This document shows, piece after piece, positions 15,752-25,044 of a DNA stretch of 64,000 bases. The translations under genes and the position numbers were made by a program. Below the pieces are notes generated by a model. That model ran no database searches, was not told the DNA's origin, and saw nothing but the letters and a program-made list of their open reading frames with translations. Numbering within the stretch: the stretch's first letter is position 1; each line of letters begins with the position of its first letter. The DNA comes from DASWHR01 sp036398095 (GTDB taxonomy: Bacteria; Actinomycetota; AC-67), in NCBI GenBank assembly GCA_036398095.1, contig DASWHR010000141.1, positions 4,632 to 68,631 of the forward strand, given 5' to 3'.

Positions 15752-16665
15752 GCGATGCCCTGCACGAGGCGCCGGCCGGCGTGCGGCTGTGGGTGGCGGG
15801 TGCGCGGCCGCGAACGCTGGGCGCGTCGGTCGCGCCGGTGATGGCCGGCGTCGCGGCGGCGCCGGCGATCACCTGGTGGCGCGCGCTGGGCGCGCTGATC
15901 GTTGCGGTCGCCTTCCAGGTCGGCGTCAACTATGCGAACGACTATTCCGACGGAGTGCGGGGCGTGGACGCGCGCCGCGTCGGGCCGCTGCGACTGACGG
16001 CATCGGGCCTCGCGGCGCCGCGCGCGGTTCGGGCCGCTGCGATCGCATCATTCACCGTCGCGGGGCTCGCGGGCTTGGCGCTCGCGATTTCGGTCGATCT
16101 GCGTTTGCTGATCGTCGGTGCGGCCGCCTTGGGTGCGGCGTCGCTGTATTCGGGCGGACCGAAGCCGTACGCGGGGCTGGGCCTGGGAGAGGTGTTCGTG
16201 TTCGTGTTCTTCGGGCCGGTGGCCGTCGCGGGAACGACATACGTGACGTGGGGCGCGGGCGTCCTGGGCGCGATCCCGCCGGTCGCGTGGTGGGCGGGCG
16301 CGGCGATCGGATTGCTCGCGGTCGCGATCCTGCTCGCCAACAACATTCGCGACATCCCGACCGACGCGGCCGCCGGCAAGCGAACGCTGGCGGTGCGACT
16401 GGGCGATGCGGAATCGCGCGCGCTGTTTCGCGGCATCGTCGCGTCGTCCTTCGCGGTGATGATCGTCGCCGTCGCGCTGAGTGATGCACCGCGGTGGACG
16501 CTGCTGTGTCTGGCGGCGCTGCCGGTCGCGATCCGCCCGATGCGCGCGGTCGGATCGGCGCGAGGCCCGGCGATGGTGCCGGTCCTGCTGGGCACGGCGA
16601 CGCTGAACCTGATCTTCGGCGCGCTGCTCGCCGCCGGACTCACGATCGAGCGGGTGACGGCGTGA
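15748..16665 (+). CDS. menA: 1,4-Dihydroxy-2-naphthoate polyprenyltransferase (MenA)
   Basis: 305 residues with about eight hydrophobic segments. The UbiA-family Asp motifs are present: NYANDYSDGVRGVD (61-74) and NNIRDIPTDAAAGKRTLAVRLG (about 198-219). It attaches the polyprenyl tail to DHNA in the membrane. The PRTLGASVAPV block near the N-terminus is typical of MenA. GTG start inside the menB stop and a GTGA overlap with menD show an operon. Confidence 0.95.
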   Translation: MSDALHEAPAGVRLWVAGARPRTLGASVAPVMAGVAAAPAITWWRALGALIVAVAFQVGVNYANDYSDGVRGVDARRVGPLRLTASGLAAPRAVRAAAIASFTVAGLAGLALAISVDLRLLIVGAAALGAASLYSGGPKPYAGLGLGEVFVFVFFGPVAVAGTTYVTWGAGVLGAIPPVAWWAGAAIGLLAVAILLANNIRDIPTDAAAGKRTLAVRLGDAESRALFRGIVASSFAVMIVAVALSDAPRWTLLCLAALPVAIRPMRAVGSARGPAMVPVLLGTATLNLIFGALLAAGLTIERVTA

Positions 16666-18344
16666 CCGGCAACGCCGAGATCGCGCTGGCCTGCGCATCG
16701 CTGCTGGCCGACGAACTTGCCCGCGGCGGCGTCGAAGACGTATGCGTTTCGCCCGGCGCGCGATCCACGCCGCTGGCGCTGGCGGTCGCGCGCCATCCGC
16801 GATTGCGCGTCCACGTGATCTTGGACGAACGGTCGGCGGCGTTCTTCGGCTTGGGGATCGCGAAGGCGACGCGCCGCGCCGTCGCGCTGGTGTGCACGTC
16901 GGGGACGGCGGCGGTGAACTGGCATCCGGCGATCGTCGAGGCGCGCTATTCGCAGACGCCGCTGATCGCGCTTTCGGCCGACCGGCCACCCGAACTGCAC
17001 GACACCGGCGCGAACCAGACGATCGATCAGCGCGGACTGTTCGCATCGGCGCCGCTGTGGTTCTTCGAGATGCCGGTCCCCGCGATCGAAGACGACAGCG
17101 AGCGCGTCTGGCGATCGGTCGCGGCGCGCGCCGTCGCGGTCGCGGCGGGACCGCCGGCCGGGCCGGTGCATCTGAATCTTCCATTCCGCGAGCCGCTGGC
17201 GCCCTCGGCCGAGATCCCGGATCTCGGCTCGGGCCGCGAAGGCGGTGCGCCGTGGGAGCGTCACTCCCCCGCCGCGCTCGCGGCCGATGCGCACCCGATC
17301 GAAGACCTGGCCCGGTTGATCGAAGCGGCCCGGGACGGACTGATCGTGTGCGGCGGACTCGAAGACGACGCGCCATCGATCCTGGACCTTGCCGAGCGGA
17401 TCGCGTGGCCGCTCGTCGCGGAGCCGCAATCGGGCCTTCGCCGGGACGGCGCGCTGTCGGCGCCGCAATTGATCCTTGACCGGATCGACCCGTCGGTCGT
17501 GCTGTCTGTCGGCGCGCCGCCGACGTCGCGCGCGACGCGCGCGTTGCTCGGCCGCGCCGGCCGCGTCGTGACGGTGGATCCCTCGCGATGGAACGACCCG
17601 GATCGCCGCTCGTCGTGGACGCTTCGCGCCGACGCGGCGCTGCTCGCCGACGCGCTGATCGCCACGATCAAGCCGCGCGAGGATCGCGCGTGGATCGAGC
17701 GATGGCGCGCGGCGGATGCGGCCGCGCGTGATGCGGCCGACACGCTGATGGACTCGTGGGACGAGCCGTTCGAAGGGCGCGTGGCGCGCGACGTCGCGCG
17801 GGCGGTGCCGGCCGGCGGGCTGCTGGCAATCGGATCGTCGTTGCCGGTGCGCGACTTGGATACGTTCATGGCCCCGCGCGAGGACGTGTGGGTGATCGGC
17901 AATCGCGGCGCGAGCGGCATCGACGGGTTCGTGTCAACGGTCCTGGGGATCGCGCAGACGGGCGAGCCGACGGTCGGGCTGATGGGCGACCTGACCTTCC
18001 TGCACGACGCCGGATCGCTCGCCTGGCTCGCCTCGCGCGCGAAGCCGGCGGTGCTGGTGGTCGAAGACAACGGCGGAGGCGCGATCTTCGACCTGCTGCC
18101 GCAAGGATCGATCCGCGAAGCCGACGATCTGTTCGTCACGCCGCACGAGCTTTCCATCGAAGCGATCGCGCGCGCCGCCGGGTGCCGCACCCGCCGCGTC
18201 ACGCGCGCCGCCGACGTCGCCGAGGCGGTCGCCGAGGCGGTGGCGGCCGGCGAGACGACCGTCGTGCACGTCGAGTGCGCCCGCACGGCCGGCCCGCCCC
18301 GCCGCGCGGAGATCGCCGCAGCCGTCGCACACGTGACGAAGTAG
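16662..18344 (+). CDS. menD: 2-Succinyl-5-enolpyruvyl-6-hydroxy-3-cyclohexene-1-carboxylate synthase (MenD)
   Basis: 560 residues, a ThDP-dependent enzyme that joins isochorismate and 2-oxoglutarate. Typical blocks are SPGARSTPLALA, HVILDERSAAFFGLGIAKAT, TSGTAAVNWHPAIVEA, PLIALSADRPPELHDTGANQTIDQ, GNRGASGIDGFVSTVLG and the ThDP region LMGDLTFLHDAGSL...VVEDNGGGAIF. GTG at 16662 overlaps the menA stop; this gives the conserved N-terminus, while longer starts lie inside menA. It ends the operon 49 nt before the Xre antitoxin gene. Confidence 0.95.
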   Translation: MTGNAEIALACASLLADELARGGVEDVCVSPGARSTPLALAVARHPRLRVHVILDERSAAFFGLGIAKATRRAVALVCTSGTAAVNWHPAIVEARYSQTPLIALSADRPPELHDTGANQTIDQRGLFASAPLWFFEMPVPAIEDDSERVWRSVAARAVAVAAGPPAGPVHLNLPFREPLAPSAEIPDLGSGREGGAPWERHSPAALAADAHPIEDLARLIEAARDGLIVCGGLEDDAPSILDLAERIAWPLVAEPQSGLRRDGALSAPQLILDRIDPSVVLSVGAPPTSRATRALLGRAGRVVTVDPSRWNDPDRRSSWTLRADAALLADALIATIKPREDRAWIERWRAADAAARDAADTLMDSWDEPFEGRVARDVARAVPAGGLLAIGSSLPVRDLDTFMAPREDVWVIGNRGASGIDGFVSTVLGIAQTGEPTVGLMGDLTFLHDAGSLAWLASRAKPAVLVVEDNGGGAIFDLLPQGSIREADDLFVTPHELSIEAIARAAGCRTRRVTRAADVAEAVAEAVAAGETTVVHVECARTAGPPRRAEIAAAVAHVTK

Positions 18345-18357
18345 CCGAGCCGGACAG

Positions 18358-18387
18358 TTGCGCAACAAGTTTGTTGCGCGCTATGCT
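18358..18387 (+). promoter_or_regulatory. Promoter and perfect palindromic operator of the Xre/RES pair
   Basis: GCGCAACAA (18360-18368) and TTGTTGCGC (18371-18379) form a perfect 9-bp inverted repeat with a 2-bp spacer. It lies between a -35 box TTGCGC (18358-18363) and a -10 box TATGCT (18382-18387), 18 bp apart. The ATG is 6 nt after the -10 box, so the transcript should be leaderless. The palindrome position predicts autorepression by the Xre protein. Confidence 0.6.
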
Positions 18388-18393
18388 CTCCCT

Positions 18394-18726
18394 ATGCCCG
18401 ATCCCATTCAGCGAAAGATCAAGGCCTTGGTGGATTCGCTCGGCGGTTCCGTGGTCGCAGAACTGCTCGGGGTCGATCGTTCGCAACCCTCGCGCTGGAA
18501 GAGTGGCAAGAGCCAGCCGTCGGCCCAGATGCGCGGGCGGATCCTCGACCTCGAATACGTGCTCTCTCGGCTGGAGGAGATCTTCGAACCGGCGGTCGCG
18601 GTGGACTGGCTCTACGGGATCAACGCGTTTCTCGGGCATCAGCGACCGATTGACGTGATGCGCATCCGGGGGGTCACGGAAGTCATCGGAGCCGTCGACG
18701 CCGAAGCAGGTTTGGCGTTTGCCTGA
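18394..18726 (+). CDS. Xre/MbcA/ParS-like antitoxin
   Basis: 110 residues. An N-terminal helix-turn-helix (about 12-45; LVDSLGGSVVAELLGVDRSQPSRWKSGKSQPS) is followed by the DUF2384-like toxin-binding part (RILDLEYVLSRLEEIF...VDWLYGINAFLGHQRPIDVMRIRG). This is the antitoxin layout of RES-Xre and MbcTA systems. Start ATG 18394 matches the predicted transcription start; the longer in-frame start at 18358 would run through the operator. The RES gene overlaps its 3' end by 8 nt. Confidence 0.85.
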   Translation: MPDPIQRKIKALVDSLGGSVVAELLGVDRSQPSRWKSGKSQPSAQMRGRILDLEYVLSRLEEIFEPAVAVDWLYGINAFLGHQRPIDVMRIRGVTEVIGAVDAEAGLAFA

Positions 18727-19276
18727 TCTCTACCGCGTCTTTCCCTATGATCCGGACGCGGCCCCACACGAGCCGGGCGGGGCGCTCCATGCTCCCCGAG
18801 ATCGTCAGGGCAACGGACGCGCGGACAACCCAGGCCGCTACAGCGTCGTGTACTTCGCTGCGACACCTGCCGCAGCGGCCGCAGAACGCTTTCAATCCTT
18901 TGCCGGACGCCGCGTGACGCCTGCCCACCTGCGTGGCGGCCGATCGGGACTGCCCTTGGCACTAGCGAACGTCTCAGTTCGACGCGACGACGCTCGCAAT
19001 CTGGACGACCCGGCTGCGCTCCAAGAACACGCCTTGATTCCCTCGGACGTCGCGACGCGCGATCGCCATGTCACGCAGGCCTGGGCATTGCGCTTGTGGG
19101 AGGCGGGCTTCCCCGGTGTGCGCTACTGGTCGGCCATCGAGGCCAAGTGGCCGGTGATCGCGCGGTGGTCGCTCGATGACGTGCGCGTGGAGCAGGTCGA
19201 GCCGCTCACCGTCTTCCACGCCGCGCTGCGGGAAGCGGCGGCCCTGCTCGGCATCGAGATCGGACGCAGTCGCTAG
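18719..19276 (+). CDS. RES-domain toxin
   Basis: 185 residues from a TTG start that overlaps the antitoxin stop. The RES fold markers are LYRVFPYDPDAA with its Arg, GRYSVVYFAATPAAAAAERF with Tyr and Glu, and a later Ser region (GVRYWSAIEAKWPVIARWS). RES toxins degrade NAD+ by phosphorolysis or hydrolysis, stopping growth until the antitoxin neutralises them. The pair is placed between menD and menF. The TAG stop lies in the CTAG that borders the MITE-like element. Confidence 0.85.
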   Translation: MPDLYRVFPYDPDAAPHEPGGALHAPRDRQGNGRADNPGRYSVVYFAATPAAAAAERFQSFAGRRVTPAHLRGGRSGLPLALANVSVRRDDARNLDDPAALQEHALIPSDVATRDRHVTQAWALRLWEAGFPGVRYWSAIEAKWPVIARWSLDDVRVEQVEPLTVFHAALREAAALLGIEIGRSR

Positions 19277-19386
19277 GAGGGTGCTGAAAAAGACCGACCC
19301 GTGCCTGGTCGGACTTCAATCAGCCCAGGTCGGAGGGTTAACGTCGGGCGGGCATGCATGCAGACACTCACTTTTTCAGCACCCTC

Positions 19387-19390
<4 letters not shown>
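19273..19390. mobile_element. MITE-like element, copy 1 (118 bp)
   Basis: The ends are perfect 20-bp inverted repeats, CTAGGAGGGTGCTGAAAAAG and its complement. They can be read as a 4-bp CTAG target duplication plus a 16-bp terminal repeat. The interior has no coding capacity. A second copy of identical length lies at 42311-42428 with only seven substitutions. The GGGTGCTGAAAAA-type end resembles IS5/IS1182-type insertion sequences from memory, but no transposase is in the window. The ends provide the TAG stops of the RES gene and of menF. The hairpin may also end transcription from both sides. Confidence 0.85.
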
Positions 19391-20597
<1,207 letters not shown>

Positions 20598-20601
<4 letters not shown>

Positions 20602-21299
20602 GCGCGCGTTCCGATCAAGATCTGGACGATGCCGCCGCCGGGAGTGAGGCGGCCGACGTCGCGGAAGCCGGCGCGCACGAGCATGGCGAGCATCTCGTCG
20701 GGCGTGGGAAGGTAGGCGACCGAACGCGGCAGATACGCATACGCCGCGCGGTTCGACAGCAGCCCGCCGATCATCGGCACGATCCTCTTGAAGTAGACGG
20801 CATGTCCGGCGCGCAACACCGGATTGCGCGGCTCCGCGGTCTCGAGGATCGCGACGCGTCCGCCGGGGCGAAGCGCGCGCGCCATCTCGGCGAACAGCAC
20901 CGACAGATCCGAGACGTTGCGCAGCGCGAATCCGCACGTGATCCCGGCGGCCGCGCCGTCGCGGACGGGAAGGCGAAGCGCGTCGGCTTGAGCGAGCCGC
21001 GTCAGGCCACGCTCCTTCGCGCGGACGAGCATCTCGCCGGCGAAATCCATGCCGATCGCGTGCCATCCGCGGCGCTGGACCTCGAAACAGAAATCGCCGG
21101 TTCCGCAGGCGAGGTCGAGCACGACCGCGCCGGGCTCGACACCGAGCGTGCCGGCGGCGCGGCGGCGCCAGCCGCGATCCATCCCGAAAGTCATCACGCG
21201 ATTGACGGTGTCGTAGCGCGCGGCGATCGCGTCGAACATGGCTCGCACCGCGCGGGCTTTTTCTTCGCCGGCCGGCAGCGGCGCTACTCGGCGGGCCAT
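20598..21299 (-). CDS. menG: Demethylmenaquinone methyltransferase (MenG/UbiE family)
   Basis: 233 residues. UbiE signatures are present: MFDAIAARYDTVNRVMTFGMDRGWRRRAA, the SAM loop VLDLACGTGDFCFEVQRRG, ADALRLPVRDGAAAGITCGFALRNVSD and YLPRSVAYLPTPDEM. It methylates demethylmenaquinone in the last step. The ATG at 21299 gives the conserved N-terminus; it lies within the 3' end of merR (16-nt overlap), and the stop overlaps menF. Confidence 0.93.
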
Positions 21300-22072
21300 G
21301 CCGCCTCCAGATATCCGGCGGGGCGGCGGCGCGCCTGCTCGCGCGTGGCGGCGATCTCGGCCGCGTCGCCGGTTCGCTCGATGTGCTCTTCCGCGACTTG
21401 CAGCAGCACGCGGCGGAAATGCTGTGCGACCAGCGCCGTTACGGCCGGGAGCAGATCGCCGAATGCGGCGACGAGCTTTGCGGCGGCTTCTTCGTCGGAG
21501 GACGCGGCGCGTTTGATCGGGGTACGCACGTATTCGTCGAACAGGCGGACCGCTTCTTCGGCGATGGATCGGGTCGCGTCGTGCTGCGCGCGGGCGAGCG
21601 CGATCAGCTCGCCAAGCGGCAGGCCGGCCGACAGCAGCCGCAAGCCGGTGCGAACCAGTTCGGCGTCGGAGGCCGCGTAGCGCGTTTGGCCGTCGATCGA
21701 GCGGCCGATCGGCAGGCCTTCCCGTTCGATCGAGGCGAGCAGCGGCGCCGGGACGCCCGATCGCTCGGCCAGCTCGTCGAGCGTGATGAACTCTTCGGGG
21801 TCGCCGTCGGTCTGCGCCGACGCGACGGCGGCGGCCAGATCCTGATCGGGTTTGGCGAGCCGGCCGGAGACCACTCGCGCCACGGCCTGCAAGGTCAAGC
21901 CCTTCCCCTGCAGGGCGCGGATGCGCCGGATCCGCTCGGCGTGATCCTTGGAGTACAGGGCGACGCGGCCGCTGCGACGCGGCGGCGGCAACAACCCTTT
22001 CGCCTGGTAGAAGCGGATCGTGTCGACACTCACGTCGCACGCCGCCGCCAGTTGCTCGACCCGATACTCCAC
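21284..22072 (-). CDS. MerR-family transcriptional regulator of the menaquinone operon
   Basis: 262 residues, GTG start. The N-terminal winged helix (1-70) is MerR type: YRVEQLAAACDVSVDTIRFYQAKGLLPPPRRSGRVALYSKDHAERIRRIRALQ. A second helical segment (about 93-135; ITLDELAERSGVPAPLLASIEREGLP) looks like a further half-site HTH, and the C-terminal 110 residues form a helical ligand-binding-like domain without the Cys residues of metal sensors. It is the first gene of the merR-menG-menF unit. A candidate operator occurs in its own promoter and between menE and menB. The regulatory role is inferred from gene order and the shared motif. Confidence 0.85.
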   Translation of the reverse strand: MEYRVEQLAAACDVSVDTIRFYQAKGLLPPPRRSGRVALYSKDHAERIRRIRALQGKGLTLQAVARVVSGRLAKPDQDLAAAVASAQTDGDPEEFITLDELAERSGVPAPLLASIEREGLPIGRSIDGQTRYAASDAELVRTGLRLLSAGLPLGELIALARAQHDATRSIAEEAVRLFDEYVRTPIKRAASSDEEAAAKLVAAFGDLLPAVTALVAQHFRRVLLQVAEEHIERTGDAAEIAATREQARRRPAGYLEAAWPAE

Positions 22073-22080
22073 GACCAGGG

Positions 22081-22109
22081 ACTCTACGAGTAATCACTCA
22101 CAGCGTCCA
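22081..22109 (-). promoter_or_regulatory. merR-menG-menF promoter with a MerR-type operator in the spacer
   Basis: On the minus strand a -10 box TAGAGT (22081-22086) lies 8 nt before the GTG start, with TGGACG (22104-22109) as -35 at 17 bp. The motif TACGAGTAATCACTC (plus strand, 22085-22099) fills the spacer, the place where MerR proteins bind. It contains GAGT-N4-ACTC and matches the menE/menB site in 13 of 15 positions. Confidence 0.5.
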
Positions 22110-22127
22110 CTCGCTGCGAGGAGAGTC

Positions 22128-22955
22128 CTAGAGGGCGGCGATCTCGCTCATCGCGGTTTCGACGAACTCGTCCAAACGGGGCTTGCCTTCGCTGGGCCAG
22201 CCGACCGTGAGATACGTGAAGCCGGCTTCGGCTTTGGCGGCCGCGTCGTGGCGGATTTCGTCCATGGTCTGCGACAGGCTCAGCGCGGTGGACCGCGCGA
22301 TCGACGACGGGTCGCGGCCGGCGGCGCGGGCGGCGTCGTCCACGATCCCGCTGCGCCGCTTCAGATCGTCGGGATTGCCGAAGGTGTGCCACACGTCGGC
22401 AGTACGGCCGACGAGCGCCAGCATCCGCGGACCGTGCCCGCCGACCCAGATCGGCGGATGCGGTCGCTGCACCGGCTTCGGGCTGTAGCCGCCTTCGAGG
22501 CGGTAGTGAGTTCCTTCGAAGCGCGGATCGTCTTGCGTCATCAGCGCGCGTATCACCCCGATCGCTTCCTCGAGCCGTTCGATGCGGTCGCCCGCGCGGG
22601 GGAAGTCGATGCCGAGGCGGCGATGCTCGGGCTCGTGCCAGGCCGCGCCGACGGCAAGCTCGAGCCGGCCGCCCGAGATGTGATCGACCGTGACGGCTTC
22701 AGTCGCCAGCATCGACGGGTGACGGTAGGTGATGCCGGTCACGAGCGTGCCGAGCCGGATCCGCGTCGTGATCGCGGCGAGGCCGGCCAAAAGCGTCCAC
22801 CCTTCCAGGCACGGCCCGGCCGGATCGCCGTAGAGCGCCGTGAAATGATCGAAGACCCACGCGCCGTCGAAGCCGGCATCTTCCGCGTAGCGCGTCCGAT
22901 CGACGATCTCGTTCCAGGTGAGCTGATGCTGCGACACGTCCAGTCCGAGCTTCAT
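22128..22955 (-). CDS. LLM-class F420-dependent oxidoreductase
   Basis: 275 residues with the luciferase-like TIM-barrel pattern: YAEDAGFDGAWVFDHF, TTRIRLGTLVTGITYRHPSMLATEAVTVDHISGGRLELAVGAAWHEPEH, and YSPKPVQRPHPPIWVGGHGPRML. In actinobacteria this subgroup normally uses coenzyme F420. Substrate unknown. Its ATG overlaps the stop of the methyltransferase gene (ATGA), and merR follows after 55 nt. The short gap holds the merR promoter, so the two units may be partly independent. Confidence 0.88.
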   Translation of the reverse strand: MKLGLDVSQHQLTWNEIVDRTRYAEDAGFDGAWVFDHFTALYGDPAGPCLEGWTLLAGLAAITTRIRLGTLVTGITYRHPSMLATEAVTVDHISGGRLELAVGAAWHEPEHRRLGIDFPRAGDRIERLEEAIGVIRALMTQDDPRFEGTHYRLEGGYSPKPVQRPHPPIWVGGHGPRMLALVGRTADVWHTFGNPDDLKRRSGIVDDAARAAGRDPSSIARSTALSLSQTMDEIRHDAAAKAEAGFTYLTVGWPSEGKPRLDEFVETAMSEIAAL

Positions 22956-23719
22956 GGGATCCTCCGGCAGGTGTAGAGGTGCGTCAGATACGGAAGGACG
23001 ATCACGTCCCGGCCGCGCGTGAGCGGGTCATCGTCGATGACGGCTTGCGTGTCGGCGACCACGCGTGCGCGTTCGTCGCCGGACAAGGTGGCGATGAACG
23101 ATACCGACAGGACGCGGTCGATCACGCCGGCGCGAGTGAGCGTGTGCTCGTAGCGGAACTCGTCGCGCTGCAGCGCGGTGAACGCATCGGTTCGTTCGAA
23201 CGCGGCGCGCCACTCACCGCGCCAGAAGCGCATCACGTCGCCTTCGTACCGGTTGAAAATGTCGTTGAGGCGATCCACCCAGGCGACCGTCGTGTCCCGA
23301 AGGTTCCAGATCATCGTGAGCGGACCGCCGGGGCGCAAGATGCGGTGGATCTCGGCGAGCGCCGCGTCGCCGTCGAACCAGTGGAACGCCTGCGCGACGA
23401 CGACGGCGTCGAATGACGCCGTCGCGAAGCACAGATGCTCGGCGGTGGACTCGGCCACGGGCACGCCGGGGGCCGCCCGGCGCAATTCCCGCACCATCGC
23501 ATCGACCGGATCGGCGCCGACGATCGTGGCGCCGCGTCCGGTCAGCGCGCGCGTCAGCTTTCCGGTTCCGCACGCCAAGTCGAGCACGCGCGCGCCCGGC
23601 GCGATGCCGCACACCTCGGCGATGCGCGCCACGGCACCGGCCGGATACCCCGGCCGCGCTCGCTCGTACTCCGCGGCCGCCGACTGAAAGCCTTCCGCGG
23701 CCGCACCGTGGACCCGCAT
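22952..23719 (-). CDS. Class I SAM-dependent methyltransferase
   Basis: 255 residues. Motif I VLDLACGTGKLTRAL, motif II region GADPVDAMV, and SFDAVVVAQAFHWFDGDAALAEIHRILRPGGPLTMIWNLRD are typical of the Methyltransf_11 group (YcgJ/Tam-like). The acceptor is unknown. ATG at 23719 starts near the conserved SAAAEYERARPGYP block. It is translationally coupled to the downstream oxidoreductase. It diverges from the cupredoxin lipoprotein gene. Confidence 0.85.
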   Translation of the reverse strand: MRVHGAAAEGFQSAAAEYERARPGYPAGAVARIAEVCGIAPGARVLDLACGTGKLTRALTGRGATIVGADPVDAMVRELRRAAPGVPVAESTAEHLCFATASFDAVVVAQAFHWFDGDAALAEIHRILRPGGPLTMIWNLRDTTVAWVDRLNDIFNRYEGDVMRFWRGEWRAAFERTDAFTALQRDEFRYEHTLTRAGVIDRVLSVSFIATLSGDERARVVADTQAVIDDDPLTRGRDVIVLPYLTHLYTCRRIP

Positions 23720-23776
23720 GCCCCAAGGATGGGCCAACAGATCCGGGAAGGCAAAGGAAAGGCGGAGCGGCCGAGA

Positions 23777-23808
23777 TTGCCGATCCGATGCGATCGCCGT
23801 ATTACAAT
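23777..23808 (+). promoter_or_regulatory. Predicted promoter of the cupredoxin-multicopper oxidase operon
   Basis: TTGCCG (23777-23782) and TATTAC (23800-23805) are 17 bp apart; the overlapping TACAAT (23803-23808) is an alternative -10. The GTG start is about 75 nt downstream with AGGGGGAG before it, so this transcript has a normal leader. Confidence 0.45.
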
Positions 23809-23882
23809 GCCGGACCGGCGCGCCTCGGACCCACCCGTCGGCATCCTGCCTGGGCGAGGCGCGGCCGTAAGGGGGAGATACC

Positions 23883-25040
23883 GTGAGGATTCGCAGCGCG
23901 ATCGTCGCCGTCGTCGCCTTGACGCTTCTGGGAGCCGCGTGCTCCACGAAGCAAACCGGCGGCGAGGGCGGCGACAAGCAAGCCACCTACACCGTTCAGG
24001 TGGACGCACACACGCAAGGTGGCGAGTTCGGGTTCTACGCCTCGAAGTACTTTCCGGACGAGCTACAGGTTCATCCCGGCGACACGCTCGACTTCAAGCT
24101 GAACTGGTCGGGTGAGCCGCACTCGGTGACGTTCGGCACGCTCGTGGACGCAGGCGCGGCATCGCTCGATCCGTCGGCCGAGGAGGAACCGGCCGAGTGG
24201 CAGAAGATTCCTCCGATGCTGCCCGAAGGACCGGGAGACGCGGTCCAGGCCTCCGTGAATCCCTGCTACGTCGAGACGGGCGAGCCGCCGAAAGAAGCCG
24301 CGTGCGAGAACCGCACCCAGCCGGCGACCTTCACCGGCGCCTACGCGCTCTACAGCAGCGGGTTCATGCCGGACGGCACGACGTTCAGCGTTACCTTGGA
24401 TCCCGGCATCACGCCCGGCACGTACAACTACTTCTGCACGCTCCACCGCGGGATCATGACCGGCAAGGTCGAGGTCGTCGCCGCTTCCGGAACCGTGGCC
24501 GACGCGGCCGCGGTCGCCAAGAAAGCGGCCGACGAGATCGCCGGGATCGGGAGCACCCTCAAAGGCGCCTTCGACCAGTCCAAGAACGGCATGGGTCCGG
24601 GAACGCTGTTCGCGGGAACGACCAAGCCGGACCTGATCGAAGGCGGCACCGACGCCGGCGTGACCGAGTTTTTGCCCAAGCAAGCGACCGCCAAAGTCGG
24701 CGAGCCGGTCAAGTTCCTGCCCGTCGGCGCGCACACGGTCACGTTCAACGCCCCGCAGGACGCCGTCGAGTTCCTCACCAAAGCCCCCGACGGCACCTGG
24801 CACTTGAATCCCAAGGCGGCCGGCCCCGCCGGGTCTCCGCCCACCGGTCCTCCCGGCGACAAGCCGGTCGTCACGGACGCGGGAACCTGGAACGGCGAGG
24901 GATTCCTGAACTCGGGCATCCTGCTCGGGTTCGGCCCCCCCGGCGCGATCACCTGGCAGGTCACGTTCGGCACGGCCGGCTCGTACGAGTACCGCTGCCT
25001 GGTCCATCCCGACATGGAAGGCTCGATCACCGTCGCGTAA
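23883..25040 (+). CDS. Lipoprotein with two cupredoxin (plastocyanin-like) domains
   Basis: 385 residues, GTG start after AGGGGGAG. The signal peptide ends in the lipobox GAACS. Two copper-binding domains follow. The first has His in EPHSVTFG and the ligand loop YNYFCTLHRGIMTGKV (Cys, His, Met). The second has GAHTVTFN and YEYRCLVHPDMEGSITV. Both keep the full type-1 copper set His-Cys-His-Met. It should carry electrons on the outer membrane face. It lies 4 nt before the multicopper-oxidase gene, which makes it a likely redox partner. Confidence 0.88.
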   Translation: MRIRSAIVAVVALTLLGAACSTKQTGGEGGDKQATYTVQVDAHTQGGEFGFYASKYFPDELQVHPGDTLDFKLNWSGEPHSVTFGTLVDAGAASLDPSAEEEPAEWQKIPPMLPEGPGDAVQASVNPCYVETGEPPKEAACENRTQPATFTGAYALYSSGFMPDGTTFSVTLDPGITPGTYNYFCTLHRGIMTGKVEVVAASGTVADAAAVAKKAADEIAGIGSTLKGAFDQSKNGMGPGTLFAGTTKPDLIEGGTDAGVTEFLPKQATAKVGEPVKFLPVGAHTVTFNAPQDAVEFLTKAPDGTWHLNPKAAGPAGSPPTGPPGDKPVVTDAGTWNGEGFLNSGILLGFGPPGAITWQVTFGTAGSYEYRCLVHPDMEGSITVA

Positions 25041-25044
25041 GGCC

